Positions 52,197-60,878 of a stretch of 64,000 bases of DNA are shown here, one piece after another. Under the pieces are notes generated by a model, which did no database searches, had not been told where the DNA came from, and saw nothing but the letters and a program-made list of their open reading frames with translations. The DNA comes from Candidatus Protochlamydia phocaeensis (GTDB taxonomy: Bacteria > Chlamydiota > Chlamydiia > Chlamydiales > Parachlamydiaceae): NCBI RefSeq assembly GCF_001545115.1, contig NZ_FCNU01000030.1:1-64000 (forward strand), in the 5' to 3' direction. A program made the translations under genes and the position numbers. Each line of letters begins with the position of its first letter. Position 1 is the first letter of the stretch.

Positions 52197-55166
52197 TTAG
52201 TTCATCGTTGAATCGGCAATTAAAAAGACCACTTTGCGATTGGGATTGTTTGCCAATTGAGCATAAAAATCCAAATCCTCCACTTTTTCTTGCCAAACCG
52301 TGACAGCCGCGTAAGGGAAAAGGGGAACTAAACTTTCGGCCTCTGCACTGACCGGCGAAGCACGGCTGATGCCTATTATCCAATCATAGCGCTCCTGCAA
52401 CTCATTGATTAGCTTCTTAAAGGCTTCCGACCCCATTAATTCAATGAAAAAGCGGCTTGCTCCGCCTGCTCGAATAAAGTCGCCATAGGGCCCTGACTCA
52501 ATTTCAGGAAAAGAGGCTTTTCCTTCCAAGTACTGCAAGAGGCCGTTTTTCACGTCCGAGCCGGCTTGATCGCCATCCAAATAAAGCATTAAGACTTTTT
52601 TTCCCTTTTTCAAGAAAAGCGTTGACAGGTCACGGGAATAATCCGGCCCGCACCCTTCTAGCAGAAGCAACCGCTGGGCAACATTCAACTCTCGATTTTC
52701 AGAGGACAAAGAAACAGGATCGATATAGCTTTGCAAACGGCGAATCGTTTCTAAATCAGCATCGCTAATCACCCTATTATCTTGTGTCTGAGAACGGAAA
52801 GGAAGCGAGCCCGCAACATACAAGCCTGCCAATTTTAGGTTGTCGGCCGAGGCTTTAAGCCCTTTGATCAAAGAGGATCCCAACACAACGCCTGCTCCCA
52901 TAAAGCTTCCCAGCAAACCGCCTAAAATGGCGAATGCCAACACGCTAGGTGTAACGGGATGGACAGGAGGCGTAGCCAAGTCGATGGGGGCTGATTGAAT
53001 GACCTCTAAGTTATGGGCAATATTTTTGGACTCGACCATTTTAGCGATTTCTTCGACGATAAGTTGGTTGATCTCGACTTCTTGTTCGATCAATTGCTCG
53101 GCCACCCATTTTTTGGGCAGGCCGCCCATTTCGTTATGAATGTGTTTGAGGTGCTGCTTAATAAGCGTTCTTTCCTGCCTTAAATTTTCTAGCCGCGACT
53201 CGACATAGTCGCGCAAGGTGTTTTCAAGCAGGGAGACTTGCTGATTGATGAGGTCCAAGCTGACATTTTGCAACGCATAAACTTTTTCTTCGATGAGCTT
53301 CTTGTTCAACTCCATGAGCTGCACCATTTGCTCAAGGTGCAAAGATAAAAAAGTCCGCTGTAAAAGGAGCTCTTCCTTTAAGCGCTCTTGTTCGCGCACG
53401 CTTTGGTTATTTTGGTCTTTTAAGGTCAATACAAGATTGCTCGCTTTTTTAATCATCTCTTGGCTGACAGAGTCATTTAGACCGGCACTCAAAGACGTGA
53501 TTTCAAAATTAGGATCTTCCATTTGACCGATAAAGAAGAGATTTTGCCTAATGGTAGATTCTAGCTGGATGAGCTGCTTAGAGTAGTCCATATACAAGTC
53601 ATCCGCCACTCTTAAATCAATTCCTTGGTATTCATCGGATGGATTTTGTTGGTGGATGAGGCGTTCTTGCAGCATTTTCTCATGCACATTAAAGATGCGC
53701 TCTAAATTTGTGAGGTAAAACTGGAAACTTTCGCGCGATTTGTTCCATTCAACCGGGTCTATCCCCTCCAGCTTGTCTAAGTGTTCGAACCAGCCCTTAA
53801 TCAAAAAGCGCGGATCTTTTATCAAAGAGGTCTCTGAATCGGGCAAAAGGTGCTGGTGAAAGCGGTCGATAATATCTTGCAGCTCTACTATATAGCGCTG
53901 CACTTCTTTGAGCTCTTCTAATTGCTGATCGAAAGAATGATGCAGCGTATGGGTTGTAAAGGCCGCTTTCTTTTGAATCTCAATTTCCAATCCGTCTCTT
54001 CGCTGCTTCAAATCGCGAATCTGCGTGAGAACGTTATTAATGACGATTGAATCCGCCGCATCGGAATTATAGGTATCGTAATAAACGTGGCTATTGGGTT
54101 GAATATTCTCCAGGCGTTTAATTTCAAGCTCGTTGGATAATAACTTTTCCCTGTATTCATGTTGGCTTTTGGCCAAAAAATCCATTTCCTTATCAGAGTC
54201 GACAAATCCTGAATTAAACAAATCGTTTGCTAAGAAATTGGCGTGCTTCTGCATCAATTCGGTCAAATTATTGGCCAGCTGGGCTTGCCTATTATGCAAG
54301 TAATCCAGCTGCATTTTGGCCAATTTATCGTGATGAGATTTCAGGTGATCTTGATAGCATTGCATCGTCGTATTCAAAAATTCGCTGGCAGCATGGCGAT
54401 TGCGATGGTCATAAGCGAGCTTGAGAACGCCCTTGTCATTCTTTGCATTTTCAATCTGCAGCTTTTTACAAAGCGCGTCCGCTGTATCGGCCATGGACTC
54501 GATTTTTAAGGAAAGCGGCTGGGGAGCAACTGTCTGCCCCTCCCTCGCATCGAGGGTAAAAGCGAGCGCTTGCCAAGTAAATGGAACGCCTAGTTTCCCT
54601 TGTCCGATAGACACGTGGTCATGATCGACATCGCGTACGTCAAACTCTCCGTTATCAGCCAGGAGGACTTCAAACTTAAGGGGAATTTCGCCTTGATAGT
54701 TCAAATCAACAATTTGAATGGGACATTGGTGGTCTTTTAGGACTGGCTGAGGAGAGCGCTTAAGGGCGTTCCAAGTCACCTCCAGATTGCGGCGGATGCG
54801 TCTAAAAATATTTTCTTCATCGCATTTCAGCTCCACTTGGCCTTGCAGCTTGAGCTTTTCAATTACGTTCTGCATGAGCTTGCGAGATTTAATCAAAGAG
54901 CTGGCTTCATTTTCTTGGCCGGCAGACAGGCTTTCGCTACTAAGAAGCTGCAGAATTGAATTTGACACGCCTCCCGACTTATTGCTCTTTTCTCTGAAGG
55001 TCGCTTCGGAACGGTAGCGGATAGGTTGAATTAAGGCGACTAAAGCCCCCAGCAATCCCATGACAAGCGCCCAGCGAAAAATGCGCCCTTTGGATTGCCG
55101 AAATAAAGAGGCTATGTCAGACATGGTGATGAGGAATTTATCGTCTGCGTCTTTGTTGTTATTCAT
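52197..55166 (-). CDS. Wzz/Wzc-like polysaccharide co-polymerase with degenerate kinase domain
   Basis: 989 residues. A Wzz-type N-terminus has one membrane segment (WALVMGLLGALVALIQPIRY, about 30-50). A very long periplasmic region with coiled coils covers about 60-735. The second membrane segment is LAFAILGGLLGSFMGAGVVL (about 745-765). The last 200 residues align by pattern with BY-kinases, but the expected Walker A (GPGEGKST type) reads LEGCGPDYSRDLSTLF, without the Gly-Lys-Ser/Thr, and A' reads LMLYLDGDQ. No tyrosine-rich tail. It would set chain length or bridge to the outer-membrane pore without kinase control. It lies 75 bases after the Wza-like gene. Confidence 0.85.
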   Translation of the reverse strand: MNNNKDADDKFLITMSDIASLFRQSKGRIFRWALVMGLLGALVALIQPIRYRSEATFREKSNKSGGVSNSILQLLSSESLSAGQENEASSLIKSRKLMQNVIEKLKLQGQVELKCDEENIFRRIRRNLEVTWNALKRSPQPVLKDHQCPIQIVDLNYQGEIPLKFEVLLADNGEFDVRDVDHDHVSIGQGKLGVPFTWQALAFTLDAREGQTVAPQPLSLKIESMADTADALCKKLQIENAKNDKGVLKLAYDHRNRHAASEFLNTTMQCYQDHLKSHHDKLAKMQLDYLHNRQAQLANNLTELMQKHANFLANDLFNSGFVDSDKEMDFLAKSQHEYREKLLSNELEIKRLENIQPNSHVYYDTYNSDAADSIVINNVLTQIRDLKQRRDGLEIEIQKKAAFTTHTLHHSFDQQLEELKEVQRYIVELQDIIDRFHQHLLPDSETSLIKDPRFLIKGWFEHLDKLEGIDPVEWNKSRESFQFYLTNLERIFNVHEKMLQERLIHQQNPSDEYQGIDLRVADDLYMDYSKQLIQLESTIRQNLFFIGQMEDPNFEITSLSAGLNDSVSQEMIKKASNLVLTLKDQNNQSVREQERLKEELLLQRTFLSLHLEQMVQLMELNKKLIEEKVYALQNVSLDLINQQVSLLENTLRDYVESRLENLRQERTLIKQHLKHIHNEMGGLPKKWVAEQLIEQEVEINQLIVEEIAKMVESKNIAHNLEVIQSAPIDLATPPVHPVTPSVLAFAILGGLLGSFMGAGVVLGSSLIKGLKASADNLKLAGLYVAGSLPFRSQTQDNRVISDADLETIRRLQSYIDPVSLSSENRELNVAQRLLLLEGCGPDYSRDLSTLFLKKGKKVLMLYLDGDQAGSDVKNGLLQYLEGKASFPEIESGPYGDFIRAGGASRFFIELMGSEAFKKLINELQERYDWIIGISRASPVSAEAESLVPLFPYAAVTVWQEKVEDLDFYAQLANNPNRKVVFLIADSTMN

Positions 55167-55241
55167 CTCTGACCTTTATGTCTTAAAGAGGGTTAAAATG
55201 ACCTCTATTGCTAGCCAATTACTCATTTAGCTTCATTCACT

Positions 55242-56288
55242 CTAATCGCTTATCATGCGATAGGTTCCATAAGCCGTTTGGAGGCCCAAGCAACTAGGCA
55301 GCAATTGATCGATAAAGCGGTTCCATTGCGTGATGGGTTTCTCGGATACATAGACGGTATCTCCCGGCATTAACAAAAGGCTGTCGTTAGGCAGGTGGAT
55401 AATGTGATCCCAAGAAAGCACGTAGATCTTTGGGTTCTGCAAGTTTCCGCGAATCACTTGGATGCAATCGCGGTTGCCAGTAAAGGGAATGCCTCCAGCG
55501 GATACCAGCGCCTCTCTAAGCGACATAAAGCCATAAGGAAGATTGACGGCCCTTGGATTCCCCACCTCTCCCATAACCATGACAGTCGTATCGCTTGGGC
55601 TTGCAATAAAAATGCGGTCGCCTCCGCGCATGACAATGTTTTGCGACATATCGCCCAGATTCATCAACTTATATAGATCGATGGGAAGTTGAACCCCATC
55701 CCGCACAACATAACTCTTGAAGAAGTTGGCATTATTGGGGACATGCGCAACAGCCAATACCTCGTAAAGGCGAATCTTGCCATCGACGGGAATGACAGGC
55801 GTCGTCACAGCACCCGTCAGCTCGACTTTTCGCGATAAACGATCCCGATAACTAAGAAAAACTTCCATGTCTTGGATGTGTTCTTGGTAGCAACCTTGAA
55901 TTTTCTGTCTGGCCTCTTCCAGCGTTAAGCCTGCCACTTCAATGGGAGGAATATCGGGAAAATCAACCATGCCTTGACTGACGCGGAATCCAACCTTCTC
56001 ATTGATAAACTGAATGGCATCCATGACGTCGCGCCGCTTGGGATGATAGACGGCGATATTTAAAATATCATCTTCTGCAATGACATCTTGATATTCTTCC
56101 ATATCTTCGCAAGACAGGTCTCCTAAATCAACGCCTTCCATGTCCAAAATCGCCAATTTGCCCTGTCGGATTTTATAAGAATCGATCACAAATTCGTCTG
56201 CGCCATAAATGTCGTAGTGATAGCAAGGCTTACAGCAAGAGCATAAAAAGAGCATGAAGCAGAAAGTTAACAAAGAAAGAAATTTCAT
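55242..56288 (-). CDS. Wza-like polysaccharide export outer-membrane lipoprotein
   Basis: 348 residues. A lipoprotein signal ends in LFLCSC (Cys18; Cys19 follows). The polysaccharide export domain is at about 60-165 (AEDDILNIAVYHPKRRDVMD, VSQGMVDFPDIPPIEVAGLT), then SLBB-like beta-grasp repeats (VELTGAVTTPVIPVDGKIRL; VMVMGEVGNPRAVNLPYGFM; LLMPGDTVYVSEK). This family forms the outer-membrane channel for capsule or exopolysaccharide. First gene of the minus-strand unit Wza-like, Wzc-like, GT2. A C-terminal tail of 30 residues follows the last domain; an amphipathic barrel helix is not obvious. Confidence 0.9.
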   Translation of the reverse strand: MKFLSLLTFCFMLFLCSCCKPCYHYDIYGADEFVIDSYKIRQGKLAILDMEGVDLGDLSCEDMEEYQDVIAEDDILNIAVYHPKRRDVMDAIQFINEKVGFRVSQGMVDFPDIPPIEVAGLTLEEARQKIQGCYQEHIQDMEVFLSYRDRLSRKVELTGAVTTPVIPVDGKIRLYEVLAVAHVPNNANFFKSYVVRDGVQLPIDLYKLMNLGDMSQNIVMRGGDRIFIASPSDTTVMVMGEVGNPRAVNLPYGFMSLREALVSAGGIPFTGNRDCIQVIRGNLQNPKIYVLSWDHIIHLPNDSLLLMPGDTVYVSEKPITQWNRFIDQLLPSCLGLQTAYGTYRMISD

Positions 56289-56691
56289 TATCCAACCGTT
56301 AAAGAAAGAGCGTGTACGGAAGAGTTTTTAAGCCTAATTTCCCATTACTTAAGCATCCATTTAATGCCAAATAGAGGAAGAAGATTTTATTAAAAGGTTT
56401 AAGCCGATGCTTTTATAGGGTGTATTAAAACCGCTTAGATTATCCATCCTCCCTATCTTTTATTTAAAGCCTTTTAACTTTTAGGACTTATATTTCTTAG
56501 CGTATTTTCCATTAAATCGGAAGTGTTTTCTCTGATGAAGGCGATCTAAATGACATCTTCCTTCTTGAAGGTCAGCCATTTTATCCGCAGGTTCCTATCC
56601 GGCTTCTTTCAAGCGACAATTGAGAGGTTCTGCTTTGCAAGATTTATTTCTTGTGATTTAATGACTTCATTTTTAACAAAATTGTCTTCCT
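56289..56691. other. Divergent intergenic region with short shared motif
   Basis: About 400 bases between the divergent Wza-like and Wzy-like genes. 56418-56440 carries GGGTGTATTAAAACCGCTTA, close to 50056-50075. It must hold promoters for both polysaccharide units; no single pair of boxes stands out. Confidence 0.35.
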
Positions 56692-58026
56692 ATGCGTTTT
56701 TTTGAAAAGAAGCTTTCGCTGTTCCTCCTTCTCTTCAGTCTCCCCCTTCTCTTTCTTCCTAAGTTGAATTTGATCAGCTTTGATTCGGAAACAGCAGGCC
56801 TCAGAATCGACGATTTTGTTTTATTCTTCTTTGGTGCATTGCTGATTTGGTCGCATGCCATTTTGCACAAGACGCTCTATAAAATAGAAGTATGGATGCT
56901 GCTCTTGACCGCTTTTGCGATTCTTTCCTTTCTTTCTAATCGCTTCTTCGTGTCTTTGGGAGTGCTGCACCTCGACGCCAAAATTTTTTATACCGTCCGT
57001 TTATTGGAATATTTTCTCTTCTTTTACATTGGCGCTTTAGCTTCGCAATTCGCTTTAGGCAAGCCTCTTATGCAAGCCTTCTTTATTTGGAGCTTTCTTT
57101 TGATGACCTTGCAAAAGCTCAATCTTGCGGGAGCGGTAACGGTAACCGGCTACAGCACGGATGTCTCTACGCGCGTGCAGGGAATCGCCTCCTTCCCTTC
57201 CGAGATGGGGCTGCTGCTCAATTTGCTGTTCTGTTACCTTATTTTTGACAACAGCTATCAATCCAAATTTGTCCGTCTCTTTGCCTCTCCACTTGCCCGC
57301 TACTTTCTAAGAAAATGCTATCCCTACTTGCTATTCGCTTTATTCGGCCTGTTTGTCATTTTTACTGGAAACCGCATTTCGATTATCGCCTTGATCGTTT
57401 GCTTTTTCGGCCGCCTTAAAGATGAGTTCAATTGGCGATCCATGGGATCAATTTTGACGATCAGCCTTCTCACTCCCCTGCTGCTTGGCGGCATCATTTT
57501 AGTCATTACCCAAACCGATTCGGTTTACCAACGCAGCGCCGGCCTTCTTTCCATGAAAAATTTCGAACTTGCCAAAGTTGTCTGGGATAAAATTGACATG
57601 ACAAAGAATCCGGTGGGCAATGAAGTCGTCGCTGCGGACGAGTACGACATGAGCTGGTGGATGCGTATTCACAAATGGATTTATGTTATCAAAGTCTATG
57701 TCTCGCATCCTGAGATTTATTTACAAGGGCTGGGCCCCGGCTTTGCCTGGTCGGCCTTGGATGGCGGGCTGTTGCGGATCCTGACGGAGTACGGTCTGAT
57801 CGGGGCTTTCCTTTTCTGGAAGTTTTTCCAATCCCTCTACCGCATTAATCCCCAAATCAAGTGGATGATGGTGGCCTTTGCCATCAACATGATCTTTTTC
57901 GACGCCTATTTGGCCTATAAAACGATGAGCTTTCTCTTTTTTGCCGCTGGCTATGCCTTTGAGAGCAAACACCGACCTCCGCTATCAACAAGCTGCTCGG
58001 CCAAGATAGCGATTAACCCAGCCTAG
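56692..58026 (+). CDS. O-antigen polymerase/ligase-like membrane protein (Wzy/WaaL type)
   Basis: 444 residues with about eleven hydrophobic segments (LFLLLFSLPLLFLPKLNLIS, FFYIGALASQFALG, YLLFALFGLFVIFTGNRISI, GSILTISLLTPLLLGGIILV). A large loop near 290-345 contains VVAADEYDMSWWMRIHKWIY and, after LQGLGPGFAW, DGGLLRILTEYGLIGAFLF, which is typical of Wzy/WaaL proteins (their long periplasmic loop before the last helices). It would polymerise or ligate lipid-linked glycan. Assignment is to the broad family only. Confidence 0.75.
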   Translation: MRFFEKKLSLFLLLFSLPLLFLPKLNLISFDSETAGLRIDDFVLFFFGALLIWSHAILHKTLYKIEVWMLLLTAFAILSFLSNRFFVSLGVLHLDAKIFYTVRLLEYFLFFYIGALASQFALGKPLMQAFFIWSFLLMTLQKLNLAGAVTVTGYSTDVSTRVQGIASFPSEMGLLLNLLFCYLIFDNSYQSKFVRLFASPLARYFLRKCYPYLLFALFGLFVIFTGNRISIIALIVCFFGRLKDEFNWRSMGSILTISLLTPLLLGGIILVITQTDSVYQRSAGLLSMKNFELAKVVWDKIDMTKNPVGNEVVAADEYDMSWWMRIHKWIYVIKVYVSHPEIYLQGLGPGFAWSALDGGLLRILTEYGLIGAFLFWKFFQSLYRINPQIKWMMVAFAINMIFFDAYLAYKTMSFLFFAAGYAFESKHRPPLSTSCSAKIAINPA

Positions 58027-58158
58027 ATCAGGCTTTAGCCTGCTCCTTATGAAAAGGTCTTTGAAGATAATTAATTATGGCTTCCTTGATCAAATCAATT
58101 AGTAATAACCTGAGTTTGGTTTTTTTTAATCTTCCCCTATAGCTGAAACTTAAAATAA

Positions 58159-58192
58159 AAAGGCAGATCTCTTGTAGATCTGCCTTTAATTT
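58159..58192 (-). terminator. Terminator after the first helical paralog
   Basis: 12-bp perfect stem AAAGGCAGATCT / AGATCTGCCTTT with a 5-base loop. On the minus strand TTTATTTT follows. The plus-strand side also has a T-rich end, so it can serve the convergent Wzy-like gene. Confidence 0.85.
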
Positions 58193-58222
58193 TAAGAACA
58201 CATCATTACTCAAAAGCAAGTT

Positions 58223-58726
58223 TTATTGAATGACTTGATCCAAAACGGTCTCTGTGTAACGGCTCTCTAATTCCTCCGTGACGCGGCGCGCCTCGCCCAT
58301 CGACTGCGTTAAAAAGAAATTGATTAAATTGTCTGGAGCAGTCAGCTGAGCCATCATCCCTAAAAAGCCTCTCATCGGATTGACTTGTGTCGGATTCATC
58401 GGATCCATCTGTGCCATCAACTCTCCTCCAGCTCGGTTTGCAAGTTGGCTGGCAACATCCTTGACGCGTTGTGGCAAATCTTTTAAAGCCGTGAGTTTTT
58501 CTTCCGTTAAATGCTCTGCAAAAAAAGTTGTCGCCAAGCCTCTTGCTCTCGCAATCACTTCCATAGGATTGCCTTGAGCCCTTAAAGCCTCTTGATTTTC
58601 ATTCAATGCCTGTGTGACAATTTGCCCGATGGTATTGACAACTTCCCGTTTAGCATGAGTAATTTTTAACTCAACATCTAACCGAACAGCTTCATTGACA
58701 ACCGAAATGCGTTCTCCAACTTGCAT
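58223..58726 (-). CDS. Hypothetical helical protein, paralog of the gene at 58890-59429
   Basis: 167 residues from ATG 58726, which has a perfect AAGGAG site 5 bases upstream. Helical and soluble. It shares with its neighbour a layout of INxA.../...EEIV/EVVxxIxxIxxQALN, ARG/CAxxFFAxHLxEE, LPxRxxxLxxQLANxxxG, GFLGxxA and a closing EELExxY. A short methionine/proline-rich loop (MAQMDPMNPTQVNPM) is unique to this copy. No known domain. The pair interrupts the polysaccharide genes; whether it takes part is unknown. Confidence 0.65.
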   Translation of the reverse strand: MQVGERISVVNEAVRLDVELKITHAKREVVNTIGQIVTQALNENQEALRAQGNPMEVIARARGLATTFFAEHLTEEKLTALKDLPQRVKDVASQLANRAGGELMAQMDPMNPTQVNPMRGFLGMMAQLTAPDNLINFFLTQSMGEARRVTEELESRYTETVLDQVIQ

Positions 58727-58889
58727 AATAGCTCCTTTTTCCAAAAGATTTAAATTAAAAAAACAACTAATTAAAAAGTATTATTAATCAAAACAAATTA
58801 AAATTCAATATTTTTTTATTATCTATAAATAATTACATTTTATTAAAGAGAGTGTATTAAATAAGTTATACTCGCTTGAATCTAGTTCA

Positions 58890-59429
58890 TTAGCGGCTTT
58901 CGGACAGCTTTTCAGAGAAAGATAGCTCTTCTTTCTTTGAATTTGGCTTAATTCTCTCTTCACTATCTTTTCGAGGATAGTGTCTTTCTAACTCTTCGAC
59001 GATTTTTTGAGCCGGAGGAATAGAATGTTTCACAAATAGATCGAATAATTTGTTTGCACGCACGTTTCTTTCTGGCTCGGCTAGGGCCAGTGCCCCTAAA
59101 AAACCAAATACACCCGGATAGGCGTCTAATCCCACTATACTGTGATTAGCCAATTGAATGACAAGCTGCCTAGTGCGCTCAGGCAACGCATCTAAATTTA
59201 CTTCTTCTTGAAGATGCTTGGCAAAAAAAGCCTGAGCACAATGCCTTATATTTGCGATAATTTCCTGATAATCGCTTCTAGCGGTTAAAGAAGCTAAATA
59301 ATCATTCAGGGCTTGTTGGATAATGGCTCGAATGGCAGACACAATTTCCTCTTGGGCCAGATTAATTTTCTGTTCTGCTTCTCTTTGAACCTGTGTCGGA
59401 TTGATTACTAAAATGCGTTCGACTTTCAT
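58890..59429 (-). CDS. Hypothetical helical protein, paralog of the gene at 58223-58726
   Basis: About 179 residues from ATG 59429 (AGAAGAGAAAG precedes it; the frame is open to a TTG at 59453). Alternating helices with EEIVSAIRAIIQQALNDYLA, CAQAFFAKHLQEE, LPERTRQLVIQLANHSIVGL and KIVEELERHYPRK. The C-terminal 25 residues are charged and probably disordered. The last codons overlap sequence that resembles the dispersed repeat (TTGAATCTAG and ATTAGCGGCTTTC at 58874-58898), so the present C-terminus may come from that repeat. Confidence 0.65.
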   Translation of the reverse strand: MKVERILVINPTQVQREAEQKINLAQEEIVSAIRAIIQQALNDYLASLTARSDYQEIIANIRHCAQAFFAKHLQEEVNLDALPERTRQLVIQLANHSIVGLDAYPGVFGFLGALALAEPERNVRANKLFDLFVKHSIPPAQKIVEELERHYPRKDSEERIKPNSKKEELSFSEKLSESR

Positions 59430-59599
59430 CAGATCTTTCTCTTCTAAATTCAACTGTTTAAGAAACCAAAATATCTAGCCATACAATCCATTCAAATTAA
59501 AATACTCATCCACTCGCTGTATTCATTAAAAAACAGCGGTTATTTAAAAGCGTATAAATGAGCGATTGATGGCAGTCTTAACCTATCTCAATAAATGGC

Positions 59600-60868
59600 T
59601 TATGCTTTTGCACAAGTAGACTGAGGCAACCAACGATTTCCCAAGCTGATGCCGTCTTTTTCCACACCGAGCTCATATTTAAGATGCTTATTTTGAGAAT
59701 AGAGGGCAAATTTCAAATGAATATCGTCATGCAAAATCTTTTTCTTATTTAAAAGGGAGCACTCCAGTTTAATTTGATATTCACCCGGATGAAAAAGATT
59801 GAGATCTAAATGAAAAGATAGGCGGTGATGGCCCGCCGAAGCGACTAAGTGATGATGCTCTTTATGGTCGCACAAGCGCGAGCGGGCAATGGCATGGTTG
59901 CGCGAGTTAAGAACGCTGAAGCCCAGGATCAAATCAGGATGCGGCTTGAGAATTTCAAATTCAACTTGCAGGGAGGTTTCTTCTCCTTGGTAAAAGAAGC
60001 CTGTATCGGAAGCTGGTGCTTTAAGAGAGGCGTGATAGAAACGGATATGCTCATCTCCAACAGAGCCTTCCCAGGACAATCCTGCGACGGGGCAGCTGCG
60101 AACATAGCGGCTGACGCATTGCTCGATCGGTTCAAAAGCCTTCAATTCGCCTTTCTCTAAAAAGATGCCTTTATTGCAAAGGGACAAAACGGAATTGATG
60201 CTATGGCTGACAAATAGTACCGTACTCCCTTGCGCACCCATTTCATTCATTTTTTTCAGGCATTTTTCTTGAAACTGGGCGTCCCCGACAGCCAGGACTT
60301 CGTCGACAATTAAAAGATCGGAATCCAAGTGGGCGGCGATGGCGAATCCCAAACGCATAAACATTCCGCTGGAATAGCGCTTGATAGGCGTATCTAAAAA
60401 TTTTTCGATATCGGCAAAAGCGACAATCTCATCAAATTTCTTTTTCATTTCCTTATAGCTCATGCCCATGATTGCGCCATTGAGCAAGATATTTTCTCTT
60501 CCCGTCAAATCGGGATGAAAGCCCGTTCCCACCTCCAATAAGCTGGAGACGCGTCCGCGGATCTTAATTCTCCCCTTGGTCGGCTCGGTAATACGCGAAA
60601 GCAGCTTGAGCAATGTCGATTTTCCCGCTCCATTGCGCCCCAAAAGGGCTATGCGGTCTCCTTCCTTGATATTCAAGGTCAGGTCTTTTAAAGCCCAAAA
60701 TTCTTCCGTTTGAACCGGACTAGAGGGCGGCAAAGGACGCCCGAGGGCTTTGCGTGCGGCCTGCTTCATCCAATCAGAAAGGATTTCTTTTAAAGACGCA
60801 TAAGGATTTTGACGCTCATGCGCAATGATGTATTTTTTAGATAAATTTTCAATTTCAACAATATTCAT
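59600..60868 (-). CDS. wzt: Polysaccharide ABC exporter ATP-binding protein (Wzt-like) with C-terminal substrate domain
   Basis: 422 residues. The ATPase domain at 1-235 has Walker [20 protein letters not shown], the Wzt/TagH-type SLLEVGTGFHPDLTGRENIL, signature IKRYSSGMFMRLGFAIAAHL and Walker B DLLIVDEVLAVGDAQFQEKC. Residues about 270-415 form an extra beta-rich domain (FFYQGEETSLQVEFEIL, LDLNLFHPGEYQIKLECSLL), like the Wzt C-terminal module that binds the capped end of an O-antigen. It therefore probably exports a finished, end-modified polymer. It starts 10 bases after wzm. Confidence 0.93.
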   Translation of the reverse strand: MNIVEIENLSKKYIIAHERQNPYASLKEILSDWMKQAARKALGRPLPPSSPVQTEEFWALKDLTLNIKEGDRIALLGRNGAGKSTLLKLLSRITEPTKGRIKIRGRVSSLLEVGTGFHPDLTGRENILLNGAIMGMSYKEMKKKFDEIVAFADIEKFLDTPIKRYSSGMFMRLGFAIAAHLDSDLLIVDEVLAVGDAQFQEKCLKKMNEMGAQGSTVLFVSHSINSVLSLCNKGIFLEKGELKAFEPIEQCVSRYVRSCPVAGLSWEGSVGDEHIRFYHASLKAPASDTGFFYQGEETSLQVEFEILKPHPDLILGFSVLNSRNHAIARSRLCDHKEHHHLVASAGHHRLSFHLDLNLFHPGEYQIKLECSLLNKKKILHDDIHLKFALYSQNKHLKYELGVEKDGISLGNRWLPQSTCAKA

Positions 60869-60878
60869 AAAAACCTAT

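Noticed and set aside
52197..55166. Active tyrosine kinase (Wzc) annotation
   Set aside because: The Walker A Gly-Lys-Ser/Thr and the tyrosine cluster are absent, so only a degenerate kinase-like domain is supported.
58028..58219. 63-codon minus-strand frame between the Wzy-like gene and the helical paralog
   Set aside because: It runs straight through the strong terminator hairpin at 58159-58187, so it is unlikely to be translated.
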